The notes under the pieces: generated by a model
The model's input: only the letters and a program-made list of their open reading frames with translations
What the model was told of the DNA's origin: nothing
Databases searched by the model: none
Translations under genes and position numbers: made by a program
Assembly: GCA_964421815.1 (NCBI GenBank)
Contig: CAYQYT010000003.1
Coordinates: 107,553 to 171,552 of the forward strand
Length of the DNA: 64,000 bases
Direction: 5' to 3'
Source: DTU089 sp964421815
GTDB taxonomy: Bacteria; Bacillota; Clostridia; Oscillospirales; Acutalibacteraceae
Shown: piece by piece, positions 7,796 to 17,900 of the stretch
Numbering within the stretch: position 1 is the first letter of the stretch
Layout of the letters: each line of letters starts with the position of its first letter

Positions 7796-8743
7796 TTGAA
7801 AAAATCTGCAAAAGCTTTATTGGGTACCGCCGGTGCATTTTTCGGTTGCGGTCTTGTTATGAATTCCCTTGTGCTTACAAGAAACTCCAAAAAAATCAGC
7901 GAAAAAATGAACGAAATAGAAGAAAAGAAGAACCCGAAAGATTTAAATTCCCCTAAAGAAATTTTAAGAGCGGAGGGTGATGCCTGGGTTGATTCAAAAG
8001 GCTATGACCATATTGTTATTAAAAACAAAAAGAACGAACCCATACACGCTCTGGTAGTAAAAGCCGATGAAGAAAGCGATAAATGGCTTATTTGTATCCA
8101 CGGCTACACAAGTTCTCCCAAGGGTATGGGCAGTCATGCCCTGCACTATCATGCAAGGGGCTACAATGTTCTGTTCCCCTGTCTTCGCGGTCACGATATC
8201 AGCGAACACCGTTCAATTACAATGGGATGGCTTGACAGACTTGATATTCTTGATTGGATTCAATACATATCAACCACATACAATGACCCGCAAATTGTTC
8301 TTCACGGCGTTTCCATGGGCGCGGCAACGGTTATGATGACTACCGGAGAAGAATTACCCGCAAATGTTAAGTGTGCGGTTGCTGACTGTGGCTATTCTTC
8401 CGTTTGGGATGAATTCAAAAACGAAATGAAACAAACCTATCACGTACCCGCTTTCCCCATCCTTCATGCCTCAAACCTTGCAACAAATATTGTATCAGGC
8501 TTTGATTTCAAAAAGGCATCCTCTGTTGAACAGTTGAAAAAATCAAAAACCCCCACAATATTTATTCATGGCGAAAAGGATGCATTTGTTCCGTACAGAA
8601 TGTTGGATCTCAACTACAATGCGGCGGCTTGCGAAAAAGAAAAACTCTCAATTCCCGATGCGGAGCATGCGGAATCCCACCTTGTTCATCCTGAAATATA
8701 TTGGGATGCAGTATTCAAATTTGTGGATAAATATGTTAAATAA
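7796..8743 (+). CDS. Membrane-anchored alpha/beta hydrolase
   Basis: A serine hydrolase of the alpha/beta fold (peptidase S9/esterase-like), substrate unknown. With the TTG start at 7796 the protein has 315 aa. Residues 5-30 are hydrophobic and probably anchor it in the membrane. ICIHGYTSS is the oxyanion-hole strand (HG). GVSMGA places the nucleophile at Ser173. HGEKDAFVP supplies the acid (Asp262), and SHLVHPE near residue 290 supplies the histidine. The ribosome site AAAGG lies 11 bases upstream; a GTG at 7787 is an alternative, and the far upstream ATG at 7712 would precede the -10 element. It is monocistronic, divergent from divIVA, and ends in a strong terminator. Confidence 0.85.
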   Translation: MKKSAKALLGTAGAFFGCGLVMNSLVLTRNSKKISEKMNEIEEKKNPKDLNSPKEILRAEGDAWVDSKGYDHIVIKNKKNEPIHALVVKADEESDKWLICIHGYTSSPKGMGSHALHYHARGYNVLFPCLRGHDISEHRSITMGWLDRLDILDWIQYISTTYNDPQIVLHGVSMGAATVMMTTGEELPANVKCAVADCGYSSVWDEFKNEMKQTYHVPAFPILHASNLATNIVSGFDFKKASSVEQLKKSKTPTIFIHGEKDAFVPYRMLDLNYNAAACEKEKLSIPDAEHAESHLVHPEIYWDAVFKFVDKYVK

Positions 8744-8762
8744 TCGAATATTTCGATTTTTT

Positions 8763-8793
8763 TAAACTCTCCGTTAATTCGGAGAGTTTTTTT
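8763..8793 (+). terminator. Rho-independent terminator after the hydrolase
   Basis: AAACTCTCCG, loop TTAATT, CGGAGAGTTT and then a run of T (8764-8793) make a canonical intrinsic terminator. Confidence 0.9.
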
Positions 8794-8877
8794 ACATAAA
8801 AAAACATATAATATATATGAAAATCCTTGTTCAAAACGTCAAAAAATTAACAAAATAAGAATATTTAGTATTTTATG

Positions 8878-8906
8878 TTGAAATTGCTCGCAAAATATAG
8901 TATTAT
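8878..8906 (+). promoter_or_regulatory. Sigma-A promoter of pckG
   Basis: TTGAAA (8878-8883), a 17-base spacer and TATTAT (8901-8906). The transcript would begin near 8913 with a leader of about 45 bases carrying AGGAGG before the pckG ATG. No catabolite operator was identified with confidence. Confidence 0.65.
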
Positions 8907-8958
8907 GTTAAGGACAACAAAATAGGTTATTTTGGACTATTTTTCAGGAGGTTGTAAT

Positions 8959-10740
8959 ATGTCAGCATTAACAAACAACAAGAGCGTCCTTGCTTGGATT
9001 GACGAAAAAGTTGATCTTGTAAAACCCGACAAAATTGTTTGGATTGACGGCTCAAAAGAACAAATTGAGGAGCTTAGAGCAACTGCTTGTTCAACAGGCG
9101 AACTCATCAAGCTTAATCAGGAACTTCTCCCCGATTGCTATCTTCACAGAACAGCAGTCAACGACGTTGCACGTGTAGAAGGCAGAACTTTTATCTGTGC
9201 AAATACAAAGGAAGAAGCAGGCCCCACAAACAACTGGATGGAACCCGCAGAAGCATATAAAATGCTTTATGATATTGCTCGTGACAGCTATAAGGGCAGA
9301 ACAATGTATGTTATCCCCTACTCTATGGGTCCCGTTGGCTCACCTTTTGCAAAAGTTGGTATTGAACTTACAGACTCAATCTATGTTGTTCTCAACATGG
9401 TGATTATGACAAGAGTCGGTAAAGAAGTACTTGATGTATTGGGTGACAGCGATGATTGGGTTCGCGGTCTTCACTGCCGCTGCGATATTGACGAAGAAAA
9501 GAGATACATCTGTCAATTCCCCCAGGACAACACAATCATCTCCGTTAACTCCGGTTACGGCGGAAACGTTCTTCTCGGTAAAAAATGTTTTGCTTTGCGT
9601 ATTGCTTCTTACCAGGGTTGGAAAGAGGGCTGGCAGGCTGAACACATGCTCATCCTTGGCATTGAAAATCCCCAGGGTGAAGTTAAATATATCTGTGCCG
9701 CATTCCCCTCAGCTTGCGGTAAAACAAACCTCGCTATGCTGATTCCTCCGGAAATTTACAAGAAAAAAGGTTATAAAGTATGGTGCGTAGGCGACGATAT
9801 TTCCTGGATTCGTAAGGGTCCCGACGGAAGACTTTATGCCATTAACCCCGAAAACGGTTTCTTCGGCGTTGCTCCCGGTACCAATGAAAAATCCAACCCC
9901 AACGCTCTTGCTTCTACTAAGCAGGGTACAATCTTCACAAACGTTGCTCTCAACCTTGACAACAACACGGTTTGGTGGGAAGGTCTTGACAAAAATCCTC
10001 CCGCAAATGCAATCGAATGGAAAGGTAATCCCTGGAACGGACAGGAAAGCGAAGAAAAGGGTGCACATCCCAACAGCCGTTTCACCGCTCCTGCAGTTAA
10101 CTGCCCCTGCTTGAGTTCCGAATTTGAAAATCCCAACGGTGTTCCGATTTCCGCTATCGTTTTCGGCGGTAGGCGTGCAAAACTTGCTCCCCTTGTTTAT
10201 CAGTCACGTGACTGGAATCACGGTGTTTTCGTTGGTTCAATTATGGCTTCCGAAACAACTGCTGCCGCATCCGGTGCAGTCGGTGTTGTTCGTCGCGATC
10301 CCATGGCAATGCTTCCCTTCTGCGGCTACAATATGGCTGATTACTGGCAGCATTGGATTGATATCGGTAAAACTCTTGATCCCGATAAGGCTCCCAAAAT
10401 CTTTAACGTTAACTGGTTCCGTAAGGACGAGGACGGCAACTTCATGTGGCCCGGATTTGGTGATAACCTTCGTGTTCTTGAATGGATTATCGACCGTTGC
10501 GAAGGCAAAGTAGATGCTAAAGAAACAGAAATCGGTTACATCCCCTATGCTAAAGATATCAACATCGAAGGTCTTGAGGGTGAAGTTTCTCTTGAATCTC
10601 TTGAAAGCATTCTTGAAGTTGAAAAAGAACTTTGGCAGGAAGATGCAAAGGGTATTGAAGAATTCTACGCAAAATTCGGTGACAAGATTCCTCCCGTACT
10701 TGCAGAAGAACTTGCTACTCTTAAAAAGAACGTTCAATAA
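8959..10740 (+). CDS. pckG: Phosphoenolpyruvate carboxykinase (GTP)
   Basis: Interconverts oxaloacetate and PEP with GTP/GDP; in anaerobes it often runs in the carboxylating direction toward fumarate and succinate. AAFPSACGKTNLAM near residues 247-260 is the kinase-1a P-loop of the GTP-dependent class with its hyper-reactive cysteine. FGGRRA and the DDISWI segment are further GTP-class markers. The length of 593 aa is standard. The start ATG at 8959 follows a perfect AGGAGG; an upstream in-frame ATG at 8932 would precede it. Codon use is strongly biased (GGT/CTT/AAC-rich), suggesting high expression. It is followed by a hairpin and a DapA-family gene on the same strand. Confidence 0.95.
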   Translation: MSALTNNKSVLAWIDEKVDLVKPDKIVWIDGSKEQIEELRATACSTGELIKLNQELLPDCYLHRTAVNDVARVEGRTFICANTKEEAGPTNNWMEPAEAYKMLYDIARDSYKGRTMYVIPYSMGPVGSPFAKVGIELTDSIYVVLNMVIMTRVGKEVLDVLGDSDDWVRGLHCRCDIDEEKRYICQFPQDNTIISVNSGYGGNVLLGKKCFALRIASYQGWKEGWQAEHMLILGIENPQGEVKYICAAFPSACGKTNLAMLIPPEIYKKKGYKVWCVGDDISWIRKGPDGRLYAINPENGFFGVAPGTNEKSNPNALASTKQGTIFTNVALNLDNNTVWWEGLDKNPPANAIEWKGNPWNGQESEEKGAHPNSRFTAPAVNCPCLSSEFENPNGVPISAIVFGGRRAKLAPLVYQSRDWNHGVFVGSIMASETTAAASGAVGVVRRDPMAMLPFCGYNMADYWQHWIDIGKTLDPDKAPKIFNVNWFRKDEDGNFMWPGFGDNLRVLEWIIDRCEGKVDAKETEIGYIPYAKDINIEGLEGEVSLESLESILEVEKELWQEDAKGIEEFYAKFGDKIPPVLAEELATLKKNVQ

Positions 10741-10745
10741 TTATA

Positions 10746-10781
10746 TTGTTAAGGGTTATGCTTTTGCATAGCCCTTAAACT
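10746..10781 (+). terminator. Hairpin between pckG and the DapA-family gene
   Basis: TTAAGGGTTATGC, a TTTT loop and GCATAGCCCTTAA pair over 13 positions with one G-T wobble. The downstream tract (ACTCTTTAAAAAC) is a poor U-run, so this may be a weak terminator, an attenuating stem or an mRNA-stabilising 3' end for pckG. Confidence 0.55.
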
Positions 10782-10827
10782 CTTTAAAAACTTTATAAAT
10801 ATCATTACAGAAAGAAGTCGTTTTAAA

Positions 10828-11730
10828 ATGGCAAAACTCACAAGAGAAAATAAAGACGGAATTTATTCTCTTATGCTTACTCCTTTTTTTGAGGACAGAA
10901 GCGTCGATTATGATACATACGAGGAATATGCAGATTGGCAGGTTTCACAGGGCGTTGAACACCTTTTTGCAGTTTGCGGAAGTTCAGAAATGAGGGAACT
11001 TTCTCTTGAAGAAAGACTCAAACTTGCTTCTCTCACAGTTAAGCACAAAGGAAACACCACGGTTGTTGCCACCGCTAACATTGAACCCACAAAAGAAGAA
11101 AATCTTGAAGAAATCAAGAAAATGGAGCAGACCGGCATTGACGGTATCGTTCTTACCACAAAGGGTATGGGTGACGATGATGATAAAATTGTTGAATATA
11201 TCCGCGAACTTGCAAGCAGCACCGAACTCCCCGTTTTTCTTTATGAGTTCCCCGGCTTTCAGCCCCATATAATCAGCGGCAAGGCTTACGGCGAACTTAC
11301 AAAAGACGGTCTTATCTGGGGTATCAAGGACACAACCTGTACCCTCGAGGGAATACAGTCCAAGATTGACAACAAAGGTGATTCAACAATAATACAGGCC
11401 AATATGCCCTACCTTTGGGACGCTTATGTTGCAGGTGCAAGAGGAGTTATGGCTACCCCCACTTCCTGCGGAGGTGCCTTCTTCCAAAGATTCCACGAAG
11501 CATTTGTCAGCGGCGATATGGCTCTTGCAGAGCAACGCTACAATGAGATTATTCTTCTTGACAACGCTATTGATAACGGTTTCTGTGCAAGTGCAAAAGA
11601 GCTTATAAGACTCCAGGGTATCAAAAACTTTAATTGGTACACAAGAGGCAGTCACAATCTCAGCGGTGCAAGACTCCGTTCACTTAAATCATTCCATGAT
11701 TGGTGCGTAGCAAACGGACTGATGAAATAA
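10828..11730 (+). CDS. DapA/NanA-family lyase of unknown substrate
   Basis: A (beta/alpha)8 class I aldolase of the dihydrodipicolinate synthase/N-acetylneuraminate lyase superfamily (300 aa). The Schiff-base lysine is visible at Lys167 in GIKDTT, and the catalytic tyrosine at Tyr139 in FLYEFPG. True DHDPS carries GTTGE and a YNVPGR motif; here the equivalents are GSSEM (residues 51-55) and YEFPGF, so the arginine that binds the pyruvate-condensation substrate is replaced. It is therefore unlikely to be the lysine-pathway enzyme and could instead handle a sugar acid or hydroxy-oxo acid. The two genes share strand and biased codons with pckG, so linked expression is plausible. It ends in a strong terminator. 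Confidence 0.8.
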   Translation: MAKLTRENKDGIYSLMLTPFFEDRSVDYDTYEEYADWQVSQGVEHLFAVCGSSEMRELSLEERLKLASLTVKHKGNTTVVATANIEPTKEENLEEIKKMEQTGIDGIVLTTKGMGDDDDKIVEYIRELASSTELPVFLYEFPGFQPHIISGKAYGELTKDGLIWGIKDTTCTLEGIQSKIDNKGDSTIIQANMPYLWDAYVAGARGVMATPTSCGGAFFQRFHEAFVSGDMALAEQRYNEIILLDNAIDNGFCASAKELIRLQGIKNFNWYTRGSHNLSGARLRSLKSFHDWCVANGLMK

Positions 11731-11740
11731 AAAAGTTTTC

Positions 11741-11774
11741 CGGCCTCTCCGTAAAATCGGAGAGGTCATTTTTA
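11741..11774 (+). terminator. Terminator after the DapA-family gene
   Basis: CCTCTCCG (11744-11751), loop TAAAAT, CGGAGAGG, then TCATTTTTATTT. Its stem core (CTCTCCG/CGGAGAG) is the same as that of the terminator at 8763. Confidence 0.85.
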
Positions 11775-11806
11775 TTTAAAGTAAACTTAAAAATTCAAGT
11801 TTTCCA

Positions 11807-11835
11807 TTTACATTTCACAGATAATATAGTATATT
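11807..11835 (+). promoter_or_regulatory. Sigma-A promoter of the GH3/acyltransferase unit
   Basis: TTTACA (11807-11812), a 17-base spacer and TATATT (11830-11835) lie about 30 bases before the GH3 gene. Two mismatches in total from consensus. Confidence 0.6.
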
Positions 11836-11868
11836 TTATGTACTTATGAATAATTATGTGGTGATAAA

Positions 11869-13563
11869 ATGATTGATATAAAAGGTTATGTTCTTGCGGC
11901 ATTCGGCGGCTTTTTGGGTGTGTGCGAGCATACTAAATTAGCAATATATTCAAGACGCGCCTTAAAGTTACAGGAAAAGACTTTGAAACGTCTTATGCGA
12001 ATAAACAAATCCACGGTTTACGGTAAAAAATATAATTTTAAAGATGTTAAATCCATGGAAGATTATCAAAAAACAGTACCTTTATCAACTTATGCCGATT
12101 ACGATGAATACGTATGGAGAATGGCAGAAGGTGAAAAAGGGCTTATTACAAATTTCCCTGTACGACGTTTTACGGAAAGTTCCGGAAGCACGGGTAAGCA
12201 AAAACTTGTTCCCCTCTCCTTTTGGGCAGAATGGGTTGCACAATGCTTTGGTTTTTCCGCCCCTGTGGGATGCGCTGTTAAATGGTTTCTAAAACAAGGA
12301 AGACCATTACCCCCGCAAAAAGGACTGTTGACGGCAGAAACAAGCAAAAGAAAGGTTAAAGGCGGAACAATCAGTTGTCTTTCTTCCATTCCCCTTTTAA
12401 ATCTTCGTCCCCTTGTTCCGTTTTTTGCAACATCACCCAAAGAAGTTCTTTTCCCCTCTGCCGGAAATGAAATGGACATGCACTATTTGAAGTTGCGATT
12501 TGCACTCCCAAACAAAAAGGTAAGTTATTTGGGTACAATTTTTATAACAACTCTTGAATCAATGTTCTTCTATATGGAAGAGAATTGGGAAATGCTTTGT
12601 GATGATATTGAAAAGGGTATCGTCAATGAGAGTATCACTCTTCCCGAAAATTTAAGAGAAAAATATAATAAAAAACTAAAACCGAATCCTAAAAGAGCAG
12701 AGGAACTAAGAGTCGAATTCAGAAAAGGTTTTGATTGTTCCCCCATTATTCCTCGAATCTGGCCAAAGGTTGAATGGCTGTACGGTATGGGAACGGGAGC
12801 CCTTTCCCTTTACGCAAAGAAACTGCGTCGCTACATAGGTGAAGATATGCCCATACATTATTTGGGTTATACCGCTACGGAAGCATTTATGGCAGTCCCC
12901 ATTGAACTTAACTCCTTTGAGTATGTTATGCTCCCCCAAAACGGATTCTATGAATTCCGCCCAATTGACTGTGACAGTTACGATAATCTGCTTACCATAA
13001 AAGACCTTGAAGTCGGTAAGGAATACGAAATAATCATTACAAATATGAGCGGTTTTTACCGTTACAGAATCGAAGACGTTATTAAGGTTACAGGCTACTA
13101 TCACCAATCTCCCAAGGTGACTTTCTGTTACAGACTGAATCAGATTGCCAATATAAGCGGAGAAAAAATCAGCCAGATGGCATTTGATGAAATTGTACAG
13201 AACCTTTCAGAAGAAACAGGAGATTTGTATATAGGTTACAGTATTTACCCCGACCGTACCACATCGCCCGGACATTACGTGCTACTTGTTGAAACCGCAA
13301 CAACCGTAAGCGAAGAAAACAAGGCAAATTACAACGATTTGTTTGAAAAAATGCTTTGCAAAGGAAATGTTTCCGTTGAACCACTTATAAAAAGCGGTGC
13401 ATTAGGTCATTGTGAAGTTAAATTCCTGAAACACGGAACTTACGACGATTACCGCGAAGTATTAAGAAAACGCGGCGCGAACCTTAACCAAGTGAAACCC
13501 ATTAAAGTAATAGATACAGATGAAAAGAAAGAATTTTTCTTCTCACATATCATTGAGGAATAA
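11869..13563 (+). CDS. GH3-family acyl-adenylating ligase
   Basis: Resembles the GH3 branch of ANL enzymes (plant GH3 proteins conjugate jasmonate or auxin to amino acids through an acyl-adenylate; bacterial functions are mostly unknown). Visible markers are FTESSGSTGKQKLVPLS near residues 100-117 (ATP-phosphate loop), YTATEAFMAVP near residue 340 (adenylate-binding block), and ITNMSGFYRYRIEDVIKVTG near residues 390-410 (the FYRYRxGD hinge, with E for G). The C-terminal ANL-like lid follows INISGEK-type sequence. The length of 564 aa is normal. The two-base gap to the downstream HxxxDG acyltransferase strongly suggests a joint product, perhaps an acyl amide or ester. The GH3 acyl and amine substrates cannot be inferred. 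Confidence 0.82.
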   Translation: MIDIKGYVLAAFGGFLGVCEHTKLAIYSRRALKLQEKTLKRLMRINKSTVYGKKYNFKDVKSMEDYQKTVPLSTYADYDEYVWRMAEGEKGLITNFPVRRFTESSGSTGKQKLVPLSFWAEWVAQCFGFSAPVGCAVKWFLKQGRPLPPQKGLLTAETSKRKVKGGTISCLSSIPLLNLRPLVPFFATSPKEVLFPSAGNEMDMHYLKLRFALPNKKVSYLGTIFITTLESMFFYMEENWEMLCDDIEKGIVNESITLPENLREKYNKKLKPNPKRAEELRVEFRKGFDCSPIIPRIWPKVEWLYGMGTGALSLYAKKLRRYIGEDMPIHYLGYTATEAFMAVPIELNSFEYVMLPQNGFYEFRPIDCDSYDNLLTIKDLEVGKEYEIIITNMSGFYRYRIEDVIKVTGYYHQSPKVTFCYRLNQIANISGEKISQMAFDEIVQNLSEETGDLYIGYSIYPDRTTSPGHYVLLVETATTVSEENKANYNDLFEKMLCKGNVSVEPLIKSGALGHCEVKFLKHGTYDDYREVLRKRGANLNQVKPIKVIDTDEKKEFFFSHIIEE

Positions 13564-13565
13564 TT

Positions 13566-14942
13566 ATGAAAACAGTCCCCGATACAGAGGTTCAAGCACT
13601 AAAGAACAAGGGCTTGACCGATGAAAAGATTATAAATGATTTAATACAATTCAAAGAAAACCATCCCAAACTTCTGAAAAAGACCTTGCCCTGCGAAATG
13701 TATGACAAGGTTAATTTGATGTGCCGAAAGTACATGGACAGAATGGCGCGTTTTGAGGTTGACTACGATTTTTTAGTTGATGAAACCGTATTCAAAAATG
13801 TTGCGGTTTGTGCTTTGGAAAGTGCCCCGTGCCTACACTCAAGAGTTATAATGAACCCCATAACACCCTATTGGAAAGTTGCGGATTATAACATAAATGA
13901 TATGGTATTCTGCCGTGAGGTTGAGGATTTGGAAAAAGCAAAAAAAGAATTCTTTTCCCGGGAAATCCCCCTTAACAGCAATATTCAAATGAATATCGCT
14001 CTTTTCTACCATGGTAACAAAACATACATACTGTTTATATGGAATCACATGTGTATGGATGGTGGCGGTTTTAAAGCCTTTTGGAATGACTTTTGCAAAG
14101 GCTACACCGATTACGTTTTAAAGGGTATCTCTCCCCTGTGTTTCTCTGTGGGTTCAAGAAAATATACTGAAGTATATAGAGATATGGATGGGGCTAAAAG
14201 AATAAAAGCCAAACTCCAATTTGCCAATATATCCCCACGGGACAAACACCGTTTCCCGTTTGATAACGATAATGTTGAAAAAAATGTTGTAATAGTTTCC
14301 CGAAAAATTGAAAAAGAATACTTTGAGAAAGCAATGAATTATGCCAAATCCGCCGGTGCTTCCGTTAACGATTTGCTTGTTGCATCTTATATAGACGCCC
14401 TGAAAAAAACAGCAAACTTTAACAGTAATGACAGCATCAGCGTTTCGTGTGCTACAGATTTAAGGCGGCATATTAAAGACAAGTCAGCAATAGGCTATAC
14501 AAACCATGTTTCATTCAGTCATTGCGCCGTTGAAAAAATGGGTAACAATCTAAAAGAAACCCTTGAAATTGTCAGAAATAAAACCAAAGAGTTAAAAAAT
14601 GACGAATTTATGGGACTACACGGATTGCCCCTGCTTAATATAGGCTATAAAACTATGATATACTTACAGGCAGAACCTGTTGTTAAACTTTTTTACCGCA
14701 ACCCAACCCTTTCCGTCAGCAATGTCGGAGCCATTGACACAACGGCATTCTCTCTCGCTCACAATAAACCCTTTTCCGCTTTTGTGGCAGGTGCGGCAAA
14801 AAACAAACCTTGTGCGGTTATGACAGCATTAAGTATCGACGGTGATTTAAGTGTTTCAATCTGTTTACGCGGTAATGACAAAGATACGGAACTGCTTGAA
14901 AAGTTCTTTACGGAATACGAAAAGAATATAAAAAGTTTTTAA
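13566..14942 (+). CDS. HxxxDG acyltransferase (condensation/PapA-like)
   Basis: A 458-aa protein of the CoA/carrier-dependent acyltransferase superfamily (condensation domains, alcohol acetyltransferases, PapA5, WS/DGAT). The catalytic motif is complete: His161 and Asp165 in NHMCMDGGG. The C-terminal half has ATDLRRH near residue 305 and SVSNVG near residue 385, the DLRR and SNVG blocks of the acetyltransferase/PapA-like branch. Helical residues 1-60 precede the first chloramphenicol-acetyltransferase-like lobe. There is no carrier or adenylation domain, so it is a stand-alone transferase. It starts 2 bases after the GH3 stop, so they form an operon. Esterification or amidation of an acyl group is the likely chemistry; the substrates are unknown. 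Confidence 0.8.
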   Translation: MKTVPDTEVQALKNKGLTDEKIINDLIQFKENHPKLLKKTLPCEMYDKVNLMCRKYMDRMARFEVDYDFLVDETVFKNVAVCALESAPCLHSRVIMNPITPYWKVADYNINDMVFCREVEDLEKAKKEFFSREIPLNSNIQMNIALFYHGNKTYILFIWNHMCMDGGGFKAFWNDFCKGYTDYVLKGISPLCFSVGSRKYTEVYRDMDGAKRIKAKLQFANISPRDKHRFPFDNDNVEKNVVIVSRKIEKEYFEKAMNYAKSAGASVNDLLVASYIDALKKTANFNSNDSISVSCATDLRRHIKDKSAIGYTNHVSFSHCAVEKMGNNLKETLEIVRNKTKELKNDEFMGLHGLPLLNIGYKTMIYLQAEPVVKLFYRNPTLSVSNVGAIDTTAFSLAHNKPFSAFVAGAAKNKPCAVMTALSIDGDLSVSICLRGNDKDTELLEKFFTEYEKNIKSF

Positions 14943-14977
14943 AATAAAATCCTCGGAAACTCCGAGGATTTTATTTT
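14941..14977. terminator. Bidirectional terminator
   Basis: A near-perfect palindrome: AAAATAAAATCCTCGG, a short AAACT loop, CCGAGGATTTTATTTT. It terminates the plus-strand acyltransferase unit and overlaps the stop codon of the convergent CDP-glycerol transferase. Confidence 0.9.
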
Positions 14978-17900
14978 AATACTTATTCTTTTTTAGGAAC
15001 TCATAGATACGTTTACTGTTATTATTGTCGCGGTATTCAAAATACTTTTCTGCTTCAACTCTGTCCTTTTCGTTTTCAACAAATCCGTTATTTATAAAAT
15101 GCTCAATATCTTTTATCAAATCGGATTCTTCCGTGGAACGATTGCCGAAAAGACCTGTTTCCATATTGATATATGAACCGTGAGCAATCGCATACTTCTC
15201 ATAATCAAACTGATAGAAAAGAACGGGCTTGTCCAAATAATATACATCCCAACATACACTTGAATAATCAGTTATAAGCATTGAACACTTCATCATTAAC
15301 TCATTAAGCGGTTCCTGACCGAAGGGTACATAGGTAATTCTGTCGCTGACAAAATCCTTGAAGTTTTCAATGTAATTTGCAAATTTAGGATGAATATAGA
15401 ATACTAATCTTGTGTTGCCGTTTTTAAGAATTTTTGCAAGCTCGGGACTTTTAAGGAGAGATGTATAATGCTCGTAATAATCACTTTTCATAAACTCTTC
15501 ATCTGAAACATCCTCAAGCCAGGAACGCCATGTAGGCATAACAAGAATAAATCTGTCATTTTTGTCTTCCTTGTCCTGCAAAGCATCCCAACGGGCAAAG
15601 CCGGTTATGGGTGCCGTTTCGGGAGTGTACAAAAGCTCGTTAACGGCAATCTCCTGTTCAACCTTGCCGGTTGTAACAAAGTATGTCATCGGAGATGAAC
15701 CCTTTTTACCAAACAGAGTGTGAACGCGTTTCAAAGCCGTAACCCCGTGTTGAAGGAAAAGTATTTTTTTCTTATGCAATCTGTTCATTATAAAACTCGG
15801 AGTTGAACGCCACTTGTAGAGATGGGGTTTGGAATCCGAAGCAATACAAATCTTCATTGCGAGGCAGTACATCATGTGCTTCATACTCATAAACTGAATC
15901 ACATTTCTGCCGTATTGCTCAACCTTTTTAAAATCGGGAGATCGTTTATCAATTACATAATAAATATTCTTTTTCTGTTCATCCGTAAGGTTTTCCATAC
16001 AATATTTGAAGAAGAAATACCCATTATCCTGAGCATAATTTGAGAATTTTTCATATACTAACCAAATATTCTTTTTTCTCCAAAAACTTCCGAACACCTT
16101 ATAAACAGCATAAACAAAAACTTCTTTTAACTTTACAAATGCCGTATCATATTCGCTATTTTCCTTATAACAGAAACAGAGGGCAAGATTCTTTCCGAGA
16201 TACGGGAAAACGATGTTTTCCTTGTTAATTCTGCAAATGCAATTTATTGCAAGGAATTTTAATTTCAAGAAAATCTTATTTCTGTCATAGGAAAGCATAA
16301 TTGGCTGTTTTGTTCCGTATTTTTCAATAATGACTCTCAAATCCCAGTAAATTGGCTGCAAGGGCATATCCTCTGTAAAAGTGATATTTATTTTTAATAA
16401 AAGCTTGTCTTTTAAAGTCTTTACTGAAAAATCAACAGGAATTGATACATTCTCCACTTTGGAGCGATATTGAAGAACGACACCGGTAATTTTTGCCGAA
16501 GAATCAATGGGGAATGTTGCCGTTACCATACACTTGTTTGAACGTGTTTTAACGTTTTTAAGTTCGCCGTTTTGGTAAGAAAATGCCAAATACTCATCTT
16601 CAGATGAAAAACAAAGCATAAGAGCGTTTTCAAAATAATAGGGCAATACGGCAACCTTGACATCCGTCACGGTTAAATCATACATTTCGGAAAGATCTTT
16701 TGCTCTTTGGGTATCGCATGCGAAAAGTTTTTTAAAATTGTCTTTATAATAATCTTTTACAAGGTTATAATTTTCCAATACGGGTGTTTCATAATTCCCG
16801 GCAATATCGACACTTTTGCTCTTTTGGGTAAGTAAAAGCACATTTTTTTCACCGGTGGATTTGCACGCAGCCACTATACCGATTTTTCTTTTTTCCTTAT
16901 AATAAACTTCATAGTTTTCAATAAATTTCTGCAAAGGTATAATGACAGAATCGGAATTTCTGCTTTCTTCGGAAATTTCAATTACATTGGTAATTGTTTG
17001 ATTTTCAATCAAAACAAGGTTTAAAAGTTCATAATCCTTATTAGTAAATGAAACCTTCAAATCCTTGCCGACTTGTTCAACGGATTTTACCGTAACACTT
17101 CTGAAATTGCTCGAATCAATTACACAATCTTTTTCATATGCCGAATATTCTGTTATAAAAACAGGGTCGATGTTTAAATTCGGGAAGGTTCTTTTAATTT
17201 CACGCAACTGAACCGCTTTCAAAGCACTTTTAACTTTAAACTTGCAAAGAATTTCTTCCAAATACGTGCGCGGTGTTGTTTTTGTTACAATTACATATTT
17301 ATAATCATTGTTAAAGTAATCGTGAAGTGTGGGACCAACTTCCTTTTTAAACCACCGTCTTTCAAAATAAACGACATTATCGTCCCCCGCCACTTTTGAA
17401 ATAGTGTTAAGGTCGGCAAAGGTTTTGATAACTTGGGGATAAATGACCTTTAACGGCTTCTCTGTGTTGACAGAATAATCAGTTATAGAAAGGTCACTTT
17501 CATCATCCTCAAACAAAAGTTTAAGAAGTTTTTTGCTTATATCGGGACTGTCATATTTAAAGAATGTTTTAAAATACTCTGTATCTTCGTATGAATCAAA
17601 ATCAAGATTTCCCCCTGCAAGCACGTCAACGAATTCGTCAACATCATAAATCTTTTTAAACGGAAGTTCTGCAACATCCATATACATTCCTCGGTCATGC
17701 ATATACTCATCGTAGTCATACATAAACAGAATAATCGGTTTTTTTGTCAATGAATAATCAAAGAACACTGAGGAATAATCCGTTATTAATGCATCACAGC
17801 AATTAAGGAATGAATAGTTGTCAATACCACCGGGGAATGGCTTTATATGCTTATAAGAATCCAATGATACATCATTTTTCAATATGGGATGGAAATTCAC

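Noticed and set aside
9834..10136. Minus-strand and alternative-frame proteins within pckG
   Set aside because: They exist only because of pckG's strongly biased codons; no start signal or motif supports them.
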